64,000 nt of DNA from Paenibacillaceae bacterium. GTDB taxonomy: Bacteria; Bacillota; Bacilli; Paenibacillales; NBRC-103111. The position numbers and the translations under genes were made by a program. This document shows, piece after piece, positions 1 through 9,775 of the stretch (positions are counted from its first letter, which is position 1; each line of letters starts with the position of its first letter). The notes below the pieces were generated by a model. The model was not told the DNA's origin. It made no database searches and saw nothing but the letters and a program-made list of their open reading frames with translations. The stretch covers positions 124,001 to 188,000 of the forward strand of contig JAQSYI010000007.1 of NCBI GenBank assembly GCA_029256185.1. Direction: 5' to 3'.

Positions 1-255
1 GCTTAGCAGTTTAGAGATATCCCGAGTGACAGGCAGGTCAATAGTCTTAGTTGAAACGGTAAATTGCATATAATTCGGATTTTGGTTGGTAATATCTTGC
101 ATCGCATATTTATTATTCATTTGCAGATTCGTTACCACAGAGAACAAATAAAGGATGCTGAAGGTGGCAAGGGCAATTCCCATTACCATGGAGAGAAATC
201 GGACAGGAAATCGAAAAGCCTGATGGTAGGCATATTTGCAATACTCAAGAATCAT
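1..255 (-). CDS. Partial membrane protein, FtsX/MacB-permease-like N-terminus
   Basis: An open frame runs from an ATG at 255 to the left edge (85 codons) without a stop. Its ATGA start overlaps the stop of the upstream gene (252-815), so the two are translationally coupled. The visible protein starts MILEYCKYAYHQAF, has one hydrophobic segment at about residues 20-43, then a polar extracellular-looking stretch. A short cytoplasmic lead, one membrane helix and a long external domain are typical of FtsX/MacB-type permeases and bacteriocin-associated membrane proteins. That assignment is inference, because the diagnostic C-terminal helices lie outside the window. Confidence 0.6.
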   Translation of the reverse strand, partial: MILEYCKYAYHQAFRFPVRFLSMVMGIALATFSILYLFSVVTNLQMNNKYAMQDITNQNPNYMQFTVSTKTIDLPVTRDISKLLS

Positions 256-815
256 TCTGCGGTTGCCTCCTTACTCTTCAAGGAAGAAAGGGTATCCATT
301 AGTTGATTGGAAGGAAGCAACTCCTGCTGAAATATAACTTTTCCTGCGGAATTGCAAACAAATAAAAAGGGGAGCCTTTTGAATTGCAGGCCCAGAGCTT
401 GATATTGCGCGCTTCTTCTTGCATCAACTACAGCGTGGGTTGCAAAATGATCACTTTGGATCATTTTAGTTAAGGTAGATGAATCACCGGCGTTCATTCC
501 CCATAAATAGACGATCTGGTATCCCTGTTTTGTTAAATTCTCATGATGATTTTTAAAAAGGGAAAAATACGGATCTCCTCTTATAGGAACATCCACTAAA
601 AATACGGTATATGCATAGCTATTACTCTTGATTTGGATGGAGGATTCTATTCCATTCACTTCCTTAATAGGAAGAGTGGCTAGAGTAGACGGAACAGTGG
701 TTTGTAGAGCCAGCCGATACGGAAGCGGTTTGGTGGGACTGAACCACTGTAAGTAAACTAAATAGCACAGTACCAGAGCAACAATAGGAAGAATTATATT
801 AAAAGTTTTTTTCAT
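252..815 (-). CDS. Membrane-anchored protein with a thioredoxin-like fold, no CXXC
   Basis: This 187-residue protein is read from ATG 815 with AGGTG upstream. In-frame codons further upstream look non-coding. Residues 1-22 form a single uncleaved-looking helix with no lipobox. The rest reads like a TlpA or thioredoxin-fold domain: a VFLVDVP strand, then YQIVYLWG, then AVVDARRS and LPFLFVCNSAGKVIF (the usual P-x-x-F and G-K-V pattern of that fold). The CXXC pair is absent, so disulfide exchange is unlikely. The next gene overlaps it by four bases, which suggests a shared role at the outer membrane face. Fold assignment is by eye only. Confidence 0.6.
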   Translation of the reverse strand: MKKTFNIILPIVALVLCYLVYLQWFSPTKPLPYRLALQTTVPSTLATLPIKEVNGIESSIQIKSNSYAYTVFLVDVPIRGDPYFSLFKNHHENLTKQGYQIVYLWGMNAGDSSTLTKMIQSDHFATHAVVDARRSAQYQALGLQFKRLPFLFVCNSAGKVIFQQELLPSNQLMDTLSSLKSKEATAE

Positions 816-1057
816 GAGAGCACCTGTTATTGGGGTTATAGAAATACTCAAATATTTTCTTTTTCCAGACATTATGAAAACGGAGCAGCTTTTGCTCGCA
901 ATGGGGACAGGTTTGGAATTCAGGTCGAAAATTGGTGATTGGCGCTTCACCAAGACGGTTTTGCGAAAGCATCGGGTGTCCTCTTTTCTCGGTTTGTTCT
1001 CCCTTATCTATTCCACATTCGGCAGGAAAATCCTGTTAGTTTGTTTAGCTGCCGTAG

Positions 1058-1100
1058 AAAAAAACGGTACCCCTCCTGTCAACAGGAAAGGGTACCGTTC
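1058..1100 (-). terminator. Rho-independent terminator
   Basis: A 10-bp perfect inverted repeat (AACGGTACCC at 1063-1072, complement at 1090-1099) with an inner CCTGT/ACAGG stem. On the minus strand it is followed by a run of seven T. It lies just after the stop of the heparinase-like gene at 1106 and ends locus 1. Confidence 0.85.
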
Positions 1101-1105
1101 AATTT

Positions 1106-2992
1106 TTATACAGGGGAGACTTGAAATGTGACAACCGCCTCCAGCAGGTTTTCCTGCAGCATAAGCTGAATTCGGTAGAGCTCAGCTCCCCAGACTGCCT
1201 GCAGCTTGGGGTCATCCAATGGAATTGTCTCGAAGCGGGCTTCCAGCATACCGGGATCATATTGCAGATATATCCCCGGTCCGCTCTCATGCCGCAGCAG
1301 AATCCGCCCTTTCTCCAGACGGGGAACGCAGCAGCTCATAAAGGTCCAGGCAGCGGGAACCGATGAGGACCCAAGCTTGTAATCGTCAGTAAGTTCAATA
1401 TAGGCAGGCTCGGAACGGTGGAGGACTACCCTGCGTCTCCAATGCACAATATCGGCTTGCCCGGGATAAGCTCCCGCCAGGTCCATGGATATACCGGATG
1501 CCAAGTCTGTCAGGAAGCCGCTCACATCCCGGGCTCGGTAATTCCGCCCCGCCTCCTGTCCGAACCCGTTCACAACAGGAACGTTGTGGCAGCGGGATGC
1601 CATGGTCCAGATTTCGTAGCGCTTGGGACTGAAGGTCTTGGCCGTATACACTCCCACTCCCGGGTCAATCAGGACAGGAAGCCCATCCAGATAGACGGAG
1701 GTTTGCCCGATGTCATTATGGTTATGGCTCTCCTGGTTATGCCCGCCCTTAACCGCCAAGTGCAGCCCCTGCGGAGAACCTGGACGCTCTCTGGCTGTCA
1801 GCACCTGAATGTCCGGCAGCCAGGCATCCCGAAGATACAGATCCGCAGACGAAGGCTCCGCTTCCGGCTCATCAGGGGCAAACAGCTCCAGCAATTCCCG
1901 GAACATAAATACCCGCCCGCCGCTCTTGCCCTGTCTCGCCGTCAGCTCCTGCCGCCGCAGCCCGTACAAGCCCAGCGCCTTCATGGAATCATCCCCAATC
2001 CGCCGGCCATACTGGCGGATCAGCGAATAATCCAGGGAAGGCCGCGCGGCTCCGTCGGCAAAATTAACATAATAATCCTGATCGACAAACATCTTCACGA
2101 TATACTGCCCCAGCTTGCCTATGAGGGGCTCTCCGTAAATGCTCAGTGCTCCGTCCGAAGCCAGATAGAGCAGCTCCAGACAATCAAACAGACTCGCTGC
2201 CGCTACGCCCCAATAAGAAGCGCCTTCATCACAGCCTCCATCCGCATATTGAACGGCCAGAAACCGGTCGATGCTGTCCGTGATCTTATGCAGAAGGCTT
2301 AATCTCCGCTCCCCGTCCTCCTCCAAGAGCAGCGCTGCCGTGAGGCAATTGGAATTGCACCAGGGATTCCAGTTGTTCGGCGCTGCTCCGCCAAAGCCCA
2401 TCCACCAAAAATCGTCTCTGGCCAAATAGGGGCTCAGAATCCGCCGGTCCACCTCCTGCCGCACCCGCTCCGCCACAAGAGGCGTACAGGCGTTCAACTG
2501 ATCCTTGAGCAGATACACCACCCAAGACAGCAAGGCTGCCGTATCGGCCGCGAATAAGTCGATAAGCGGCTCATTCACTTGGGGAAGACCTTCCCCGGAC
2601 CGGGCAGACATATACAGATGGGCAGGAATGCACCATGTGCTCTCCTCGCAGATCAGCCACAGGCCATCGGCCATTTTATCCAGAAACCGTCCCTTAGCCT
2701 CGATGCATTCCGCAAGCGCCAAGCAGGCAACCACTCCCCGGCGGCGGAAATAGAGGGATTCGAACTCGTTGCGGTTGCCGTTGCGCTTGAATTGCAGATA
2801 ATCTCCTGCCGTTATCACCGGCCACTGAAATTCCAGCAACTCCTCCGCCTCACACAGCCATTGATCCCGCAGCCTCACAGGCAGGGACTCCCACGATATC
2901 CTGTCGCCGGCTTGCGGGAAAGGAGCGAAGCCTCCCTCCGCAAGCTTCCTCCGGTCAGCCCCGGAGAGTCCTTCAAGATGTGCTCTTAGCAT
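1106..2992 (-). CDS. Heparinase II/III-like protein (putative polysaccharide lyase)
   Basis: The protein has 628 residues from ATG 2992, which has AGAGG nine bases upstream; an ATG at 3001 has no spaced RBS. There is no signal peptide, so it should act in the cytoplasm on imported oligosaccharides. Residues about 90-380 are an alpha/alpha-toroid-like domain with the NNWNPW motif near residue 207. Residues about 400-620 are the heparinase II/III beta-sandwich, with SHNHNDIGQ near 422 and CHNVPVVNG near 468. Those His and Asn positions are the usual catalytic and metal-site candidates in PL12/15/17/21-type lyases. It is the last gene of the SBP-permease-permease-enzyme operon. The exact PL family and substrate (a uronate-containing glycan is expected) cannot be read from sequence alone. 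Confidence 0.85.
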   Translation of the reverse strand: MLRAHLEGLSGADRRKLAEGGFAPFPQAGDRISWESLPVRLRDQWLCEAEELLEFQWPVITAGDYLQFKRNGNRNEFESLYFRRRGVVACLALAECIEAKGRFLDKMADGLWLICEESTWCIPAHLYMSARSGEGLPQVNEPLIDLFAADTAALLSWVVYLLKDQLNACTPLVAERVRQEVDRRILSPYLARDDFWWMGFGGAAPNNWNPWCNSNCLTAALLLEEDGERRLSLLHKITDSIDRFLAVQYADGGCDEGASYWGVAAASLFDCLELLYLASDGALSIYGEPLIGKLGQYIVKMFVDQDYYVNFADGAARPSLDYSLIRQYGRRIGDDSMKALGLYGLRRQELTARQGKSGGRVFMFRELLELFAPDEPEAEPSSADLYLRDAWLPDIQVLTARERPGSPQGLHLAVKGGHNQESHNHNDIGQTSVYLDGLPVLIDPGVGVYTAKTFSPKRYEIWTMASRCHNVPVVNGFGQEAGRNYRARDVSGFLTDLASGISMDLAGAYPGQADIVHWRRRVVLHRSEPAYIELTDDYKLGSSSVPAAWTFMSCCVPRLEKGRILLRHESGPGIYLQYDPGMLEARFETIPLDDPKLQAVWGAELYRIQLMLQENLLEAVVTFQVSPV

Positions 2993-3014
2993 ATGGACCA
3001 TCCTCTATCGCTTT

Positions 3015-3962
3015 CTATCCCTTCAGCGAGCCGATCATGACGCCCTTGACGAAATACTTCTGGATAAACGGATACACACACAGAATCGGCGCTGTTGCCA
3101 CCACAATAAGCGCATACTTTAATATCGCAGCAACCTGGGCATTAGCCGCCTGCAGCTCCGGGTCCATCACCATTGTGGGATCATATTGATTCATGATCAG
3201 AATCTCCCGCAGAATAATCTGGAGGGGATACAGGGACCGCTCATTCAAGAACATCAAGGCATTGAAGTAAGCATTCCAATGGCCCACCATGGAGAATAAG
3301 GCAATAACGGCAATAACGGCTTTGGACAGAGGCAGGACAATGGAAAAGAAGTATCTGAAGTCACTGCAGCCGTCCATCTTGGCCGCTTCCAGCAGCTCAT
3401 TGGGAATCGAAGATTGAATAAAAGTCCGGGCGATAATCATGTTATAAACCGATAGCGCACCGGGTACAATCATCGCCCATCTCGTATTGAGAATACTCAA
3501 GTCCTTAAGCAGGATATAAAAAGGAATCAGTCCTCCGCCAAAAAACATGGTGAAGGTGAAGATGAACATAAACAGGTTGCGGCCCTTTAGAGTGCGCCTT
3601 GATAAAGCATAGGCACAAGTCATAACCATGGTAACATTGAGCATCGTACCCGCAACGGTATAAAAGATGGTGTTCAAATACGCCCCGACAATATCCTTAT
3701 TCTTAAAAACAGCATGGTACCCCTGCAGCGTGAATTCCACTGGCCACAGCAATACTTTTCCCGAGGATACGGCGCTGCCTGACGAAAATGAGGCAGATAA
3801 TACATAAATCAGCGGGTACGAAACAAGGATGAGCACGAATGTCAACAGGACACCCGAGATGGCATAATAGATGCGATCGGAAGCTGAATGCTTAATCTTT
3901 TTCTTTGCCGTCATATAGAGTCGACCGGAAGCTAAAGGTTTGAGCTCATTCTTTGCAGTCAT
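3015..3962 (-). CDS. Carbohydrate ABC transporter permease (YtcP/LplC type)
   Basis: A 315-residue inner-membrane permease with six predicted helices. The cytoplasmic EAA loop is visible as LLEAAKMDGCSDFRYF, and the C-terminus QKYFVKGVMIGSLKG is characteristic of this subfamily. It pairs with the LplB-type permease at 3987-4907 and the lipoprotein at 4950-6626. The start at 3962 has AAGGAGAG seven bases upstream. The first 32 residues are a degenerate tandem duplication of 16 codons (MTAKNELKPLASGRLY then MTAKKKIKHSASDRIY). The second methionine has no RBS, so the duplicated N-terminus is probably translated. Confidence 0.92.
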   Translation of the reverse strand: MTAKNELKPLASGRLYMTAKKKIKHSASDRIYYAISGVLLTFVLILVSYPLIYVLSASFSSGSAVSSGKVLLWPVEFTLQGYHAVFKNKDIVGAYLNTIFYTVAGTMLNVTMVMTCAYALSRRTLKGRNLFMFIFTFTMFFGGGLIPFYILLKDLSILNTRWAMIVPGALSVYNMIIARTFIQSSIPNELLEAAKMDGCSDFRYFFSIVLPLSKAVIAVIALFSMVGHWNAYFNALMFLNERSLYPLQIILREILIMNQYDPTMVMDPELQAANAQVAAILKYALIVVATAPILCVYPFIQKYFVKGVMIGSLKG

Positions 3963-3986
3963 GGTAATCTCTCCTTCCCCCCTGGC

Positions 3987-4907
3987 TTACCAGAGACTTG
4001 TATTGCTGAATCGCTTGGACGCAAGATTAACCGTTATCAGCAAAGCAAAATTGATCAGGGAATTGAACAGGCCAATCGCCGTGGCAAAGGAAAAATCACC
4101 GGAGCCTATCGTCATCCCTACTTTATAGACATACGTTGAAATCACTTCGCTTTTAGAAATATTAAGGTCATTTTGCATTAAATACACTTTTTCAAAACCT
4201 ACATCCATGATATGTCCCACTGATAGAATCAGCATGATGGTTGCAGTTGGCAGGATCGAGGGGAAGTCAATATGCCGTACCCGCTGGAAGCGTGTTGCCC
4301 CGTCGATCTGGGCCGCATCATGCAGTTCTTCATCTACGGCTGACAAAGCAGCGATATAGATGATACTTCCCCAGCCGATACCCTGCCAGATTCCCGACCA
4401 AACGTATAAATGCGGGAAAGCGCCGGGTTTGGAGAAGGCATCAGGGAGAATGGAGTTGGTGAATAGGGTATACAAGGAGCCAAAAGCCCCGGTTCTTGGA
4501 TTGAACAGTTGGATAAGCATACCCACAATTACCACTGTTGAAATAAAGTGGGGCATGTAGGAGATGGATTGCACCAATTTCTTGTATTTGGCGCTGGTAA
4601 AGGAATTGAGAATCAGGGCAAATATAATCGGCAGCGGGAATGACGCAATCAAGGAATAGAAGGATAGAGAAATCGTATTCCACAGGAGTGTAGAAAACTG
4701 ATAGGAATCGAAGAACCTTCTGAAATTCTCCAAGCCAATCCATTTGCTGCCCCAGATTCCCAGATTGAAATCATAATCCTTAAAGGCAATTTGGATACCT
4801 GCCATGGGAAAATAAGCAAATACAATAATGAAAACAAGCGCCGGCATTAGAAATACATAAAGCTGCCAATTTTGTAAATAATTCTTTTTGAAGCTTTCTG
4901 ATAGCAT
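3987..4907 (-). CDS. Carbohydrate ABC transporter permease (LplB type)
   Basis: A 306-residue permease with six helices. The EAA loop reads LHDAAQIDGATRFQRV. The conserved LplB-type features are FAYFPMAGIQIAFKDYD near the N-terminus and SLINFALLITVNLASKRF at the C-terminus. The start is preceded by AGGAGGG. It lies between the solute-binding lipoprotein and the YtcP-type permease with short gaps, so one transcript is likely. No ATP-binding subunit is encoded nearby, as is usual for this family. Confidence 0.92.
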   Translation of the reverse strand: MLSESFKKNYLQNWQLYVFLMPALVFIIVFAYFPMAGIQIAFKDYDFNLGIWGSKWIGLENFRRFFDSYQFSTLLWNTISLSFYSLIASFPLPIIFALILNSFTSAKYKKLVQSISYMPHFISTVVIVGMLIQLFNPRTGAFGSLYTLFTNSILPDAFSKPGAFPHLYVWSGIWQGIGWGSIIYIAALSAVDEELHDAAQIDGATRFQRVRHIDFPSILPTATIMLILSVGHIMDVGFEKVYLMQNDLNISKSEVISTYVYKVGMTIGSGDFSFATAIGLFNSLINFALLITVNLASKRFSNTSLW

Positions 4908-4949
4908 GGCTGCATCCCTCCTCTCCGATGAAGGCTAGTCGTTGCGGAA

Positions 4950-6626
4950 TTATTTGGTTCTGTCCAAGGCAGTTTGTGAAGTTGCAATATATTCGTCAAG
5001 TCCCATCTTCGTCAGCTCCTTCAGATAGCTGTCCCATTGGGATAAGGGCTTGTTGCCGGTAATAAAGGCAACTGCACTTTCGTTCACATACAGATCGATA
5101 GAGGTTTTGTTGTTGGCAATCTTCTTAAGCTCTTCGGAGTTGAAGCTAAGAGCCGGCATAGGGTTCTTCGGAAAGAAGGGTACATAGAGCTTGGCATACG
5201 GAGGCTGCCAGTTAGGGCTGGCATTCGTATCGCCCTTCTTGAGAGACGCAACTGCCTTGGAAACCTCAGGAGGTGCATAGGCAGGAGACATTTGGTTCCA
5301 ATGCTTGTTTTGCGGATTGTTCCAAATCTTCGGATTCAAGACGGCATATTTGGCTTTTATTCCTTCGCTTTCATCAAATTCTCCTACATATTGGGCGGCT
5401 ATGGCAGGGTCATCGGACCAATCCACTCCCTTTTCACCATAACGGTTTACCATGGAAGGCTCTGCGCCCAGCATGTAATCGCCTACCTTAAAGGCAAGCT
5501 CGGGATTTTTGGCATTCTTGGTTACGACCCATAATTTATCCGGCAGTGTTTCATTCCGGGGCGAATACGCAATGCCTTGAGGGCCTTTCACAGGAGCCAG
5601 CAGAGTCATCTTATTCTCCGTAATAACCGGGTCAAACGCGCTGTAGCTGCCCGATGGCACAATTCCTACCATACCGCCCTTTACGTTAATCAGAGCTTTC
5701 ATTTGCGTTTGATCCTGGGTGAAGCTTAACGGAGAGAGCAGGCCCTCCTTGACCAATTTATTCATGTACTCCAGGCCCTGCTTCCATTCCGGCTGGGTGA
5801 ATGCGGGAGTTACCTTGCCGTCCTTCATATAGAAGAAGGCTCTGTCCGGGTTGGCTTCAATGAAGGAGTTCATAAGATAGACTAATGGCCGTTGCGCCCA
5901 GCCGTCCTTGGAGCCTACCATGCCGATCTCATCCTTTTTGTTATTGCCGTTGGGGTCCTTCTCTGCAAAGGCCTTCATAACTTGATAGAGCTCTTCCGTT
6001 GTGGTTGGAGTCTCCAAATTCAATTTTTCCAGCCATTCCCCATTAATCCACGCCCGATTGGGACCTTCATTCCATTCCTGCTTAACATACTTAGGGAGGG
6101 AATACACGTTGCCGTCGGCTAGCTGCAATTTCTTAAACAGAAAATCTTTTTCCGGGATTTTGTTGAAATTAACTGCAAGGGAAGGATTCTTATAATAATC
6201 ATCAAGCTTCATAATTACGCCTTTGGCCGCATAGTCGTTCAGGGTCGTTGTATCCAGATAAAAGTTAATCACATCAGGCAGGGTTTGGCCGGAGGAGATC
6301 ATGAGAGACAGCTTGGTTTTGGCTTCATTGGCATTGCTGGGCAGCACCACAAAATCCAGATCCACATTCATCTCCTTTTCAACCAACTTGGTGAAATAGT
6401 TGGTCTCATAATCCTCCACGTTGGGATTGGCCGTTACAGCCACCGTCAGCTTGGTTCTTACAGCGCTGGGGGTGCTTGGGCTGCTTGCAGCACTTGTTCC
6501 GCCAGCCGGAGTGTTCACTGCTTCCTTAGTGTCATCCGACTGGCAGGCAGCCAGCAGTGTTCCCAGCATCGATACAGCTATTGCGGCAGGGACAATTCTT
6601 CTTGCGTGCGTTCCTTTTCTCTTCAA
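4950..6626 (-). CDS. Extracellular solute-binding lipoprotein of a CUT1-type importer
   Basis: The 558-residue protein begins at a TTG with GGAGGAG upstream. It has a lipoprotein signal peptide with lipobox LLAAC, so Cys28 is the expected lipidated residue. A Ser/Thr/Ala/Pro-rich linker is followed by a family-1-type binding domain (KLTVAVTANPNVEDYETN, then LPDVINFYLDTTTLNDYAAKG). Length matches LplA/YtcQ-type proteins. It is the first gene of locus 1 and should set ligand specificity for the permeases at 3015-4907. A candidate catabolite-repression site lies between it and its promoter. Confidence 0.92.
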   Translation of the reverse strand: MKRKGTHARRIVPAAIAVSMLGTLLAACQSDDTKEAVNTPAGGTSAASSPSTPSAVRTKLTVAVTANPNVEDYETNYFTKLVEKEMNVDLDFVVLPSNANEAKTKLSLMISSGQTLPDVINFYLDTTTLNDYAAKGVIMKLDDYYKNPSLAVNFNKIPEKDFLFKKLQLADGNVYSLPKYVKQEWNEGPNRAWINGEWLEKLNLETPTTTEELYQVMKAFAEKDPNGNNKKDEIGMVGSKDGWAQRPLVYLMNSFIEANPDRAFFYMKDGKVTPAFTQPEWKQGLEYMNKLVKEGLLSPLSFTQDQTQMKALINVKGGMVGIVPSGSYSAFDPVITENKMTLLAPVKGPQGIAYSPRNETLPDKLWVVTKNAKNPELAFKVGDYMLGAEPSMVNRYGEKGVDWSDDPAIAAQYVGEFDESEGIKAKYAVLNPKIWNNPQNKHWNQMSPAYAPPEVSKAVASLKKGDTNASPNWQPPYAKLYVPFFPKNPMPALSFNSEELKKIANNKTSIDLYVNESAVAFITGNKPLSQWDSYLKELTKMGLDEYIATSQTALDRTK

Positions 6627-6663
6627 GCTAAACTCCTCCTTTTTATCTTCGCATTCATCTATC

Positions 6664-6677
6664 GGTAACCGCTTCCA
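6664..6677 (-). promoter_or_regulatory. Candidate cre (CcpA) site
   Basis: On the minus strand the site reads TGGAAGCGGTTACC. It matches the CRE consensus TGWAANCGNTNWCA with two mismatches. It lies about 40 bp upstream of the lipoprotein start at 6626, where bound CcpA would block transcription. The stretch 6627-6982 holds no gene, only this site and the terminator described next. Confidence 0.45.
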
Positions 6678-6893
6678 ATACTATACTTCTCCCTGCTTTG
6701 TTTAAACAGGCATTCCGTTTTTATGCTGTCAGATCGTATGAATAGCGTACTGACATTTCTCTGTCATACTCTCCGAGAGTAAGAAATCAGCTTATTTATG
6801 GGCATTTGCATGCCGAATGTGACTGTGAGCACTATTATTTTCATTGTAAAGAGGCAGCTTAGCACAGTAAAGACAAATTTATTTCTCGTCAAA

Positions 6894-6950
6894 TACAAAA
6901 CGCTCACGCGATCGCCGGTGATTGGTTGCACCGGCAAAACACGTGAGCGT
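6894..6950 (-). terminator. Terminator of the large glycosidase gene
   Basis: The arms ACGCTCACG (6900-6908) and CGTGAGCGT (6942-6950) pair, with an inner GCCGGTG/CACCGGC stem. On the minus strand the hairpin is followed by a TTTTGTATTTG tract. It lies 33 bp after the stop at 6983. Confidence 0.75.
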
Positions 6951-6982
6951 TACCAGAAGTAAAGTCTGTTGACTGCCGCTTT

Positions 6983-9775
6983 TTACTGTCCGGTCGTGAA
7001 ATGAAACACCGCATCCGCCGGCGTGGAGCCGTTGGCATTGTTAGCTGTAACCTTCCAATAATAAGTGGAATGGTGCTGCAAATTATTCACTTGATACGTT
7101 GTCCCCGTGACTGTGGAATTGACCAGGGGGTTGAGCAGCTCAACATTATCGGCAAGCGTTATGTTATAGTGATCAGCGCCGAAGGGAGCAAATGCTCTGC
7201 TGCCAATCATCTGGGTCCAATCCAGAGTGACTGCAAGCGGATCGACCGTTGCCCCATTGCCCGGCAACATCAGGGTAAATGGACCGGGTGCCGCCCCGTT
7301 AATATCCAGATGGGCCACATCCACATTATTGCCGGTTACGGGACTGCTGTTGCGAAGCTCTACGATATGATTGCCGGCTGTCATCACACCCAGACCTACT
7401 TGATAATCCACCCACTTATTGGTCAGGGTCCGGGAAGACCGGGAAACAGCCACTCCGTCAATCTTTACTTCAAAGGTCGCGGTGCCTTCCCCTAACGCCC
7501 GGATTGAAGCGTTATAGATGCCTGTTCGCGGAGCATGGACGGTCCACTTTCCCGAAGCGCTCATCCAGATCTTGCCCCATCCTTGGGGAGTATCCTTCGT
7601 ATTGCCCGGGTAATCCGCTGCTGCTTTTCTCTCCGTCATTGTAGGGGCATACTGCGCCAGATAACGGGCTGCAGGGTAGGAATCAGGCGCTGTGGGAGTC
7701 GTAAAACGGAACACCGCATCGGCTGGAGTCGAGCCATTGGCATTATTGGCTGTAACCTTCCAATAATAAGTGGATTGGTACTGCAGATTATCCACTTGAT
7801 AAGTGGTTGTGGTAACCGTAGTATTAATGACCGGATTAAGCAATCCGGCATTATCAGCCACAATAACCTGATAATTGGAAGCACCGAAGGGAACGAATGT
7901 CTTGGTGCCTACAACCTGTGTCCAATCCAGGGTAACGGCTGCAGGGTCTACGATTGCTTCATTGGCTGGCTGCATTAGGGTGAACGGACCTGGCGCTGCC
8001 CCCGCAATATCCAGATGGGCCACGTCAACATTATTGCCTGTTACCGCACTGCTATTGCGTATCTCAACCGTATGCTTGCCAGCAGGGAGGGTTCCCAGAC
8101 TGACTTGATAGTCCACCCACTTATTATTGGTCAGGCTCTGACTGGAGCCGGTAACAGTCACTCCATCAATCCTTACTTCAAAGGTGGCAGCGGTCCCCTC
8201 CCCTAATGCCCGGATGACAGCTTGATAGCTGCCGGCGCGGGGAATATGAACAGACCATTTTCCTGAAGCGCTCATCCAGATCTTACCCCATCCATTAGGG
8301 GTATTCGCCGTACTTCCCGGGTAATCCCCCGCCAGCTTTCTTTCACTCATTGCCGGAGCATACTGCGCCAGATGGCGGGCAGCGGCAGGCGTTGCCGGAG
8401 GAGCCGGAGTCGTAAAGCGGAATATTGCGCCGGAGGGCGTGGAGTCGTTGGCATTATTGGCCTCTACGCTCCAATAGTACGTCTTGTTGTAGGCCAGATC
8501 ATTCACCAGTTGGGCGGTAGAAGCAACTGTCGTCTCCAGAACCGGATTCGCCAGTTCAGCATTATCGGCAACAATGACGGTATAATCGTTGGCACCCAGC
8601 GAAGCAAACTGCTTGCCGTCCACTTGCTGTGTCCAGTCCAGAACTACCGTTGGTCCCACGACAGCATGGTTGGCCGGGGATGCGAGTTGGAATGGGGCAG
8701 GCGCCGCGCCGAGGATATCGATATGGGAGACATCGATGCTGGTTCCGGGTTCCAGGCTGCTGTTGCTGATCTCCACAGTATGAACTCCTGCCGGGATGCT
8801 TCCCAGGCTGCCGGTATACTTATTCCAGGCGCTGCCGGCGAGCCAGGCTGTGTCTGGAACATTCTGTCCATCTACCTTCAGTTGGAATAAGGGATTGACT
8901 CCTTCACCATAGACGCTTGCAGTCACATTATAGGCTTTTGTCTCTGGAAACTGGACGGACCACCGGGCTGAACCTGCCGGCCCGATTCTCCCCCAGCCTT
9001 CAGGGGTATCGATGAGATTGCCGGGCAAATCCGCCGCTGTCTTGCGTTCCGGAACGGTGTCGGCATACTGTGCCCAATAACGGGCGGCTTGACCGTCAAC
9101 TGTGAAGCTGAAGACTGCTTCAGATGAGGTCGAACCATTGGTATTGTTAGCTGCCACCTTCCAATAATAGGTTTTATTGTATTGTAAGCCTGTCAACTCA
9201 TAGCTGGTCGCCGTAACTCTTCTATTGACCACCGGATTGAGAAATTGTGGATTATCAGCAACCGTGAGGAGATAATCATCCGCTCCGAAAGGAGTGAACG
9301 CCTTGCCTCCTACGGTTTGCATCCAATCCAGTGTAACGGAAGTATTGGCTATGGTGGCATTATTGGCCGGTGACTTCAGGGATATTGGAGCAGGCGCCAC
9401 TCCAACAATATCCACATGTGCCAAATCAAGATTATTGCCTGATGTCGGACTGTTGTTATGAATCTTAATGGTATGGATTCCCGCTGTGACCGTTCCCAGG
9501 CTTCCCTGATAATTATTCCAGCCATTGGTAAGACTCCAGCCTGCACCAGGAACCGCCTGTCCATCCAGCACGATGCGGAAGGAAGGATTTACCCCTTCAC
9601 CATAAGCCCGGACTGTGAAGTCATACACACCGGTTTCCGGAAAGTTCACCTTCAACTGCGCTGCTCCTGTCGCCCACACTTTCCCGAACCCTTGGGGAGT
9701 ATGAACAAGACTCCCGGGATAATCAGTTGGGGCCTTCCTTTCACTTACCCCCTCCACATATTGTCCCAGGTAACG
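6983..9775 (-). repeat. Four in-frame ~690-bp coding repeats
   Basis: The C-terminal two thirds of the glycosidase consists of four copies of a roughly 231-codon module. Copies 3 and 4 (counting from the N-terminus) are the most alike, sharing long runs such as GWGKIWMSASGKW. Copies 1 and 2 resemble each other more, sharing the AYGEGVNP / VYGEGVNP motif. The pattern suggests two rounds of duplication or recent conversion between neighbours. Confidence 0.85.
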
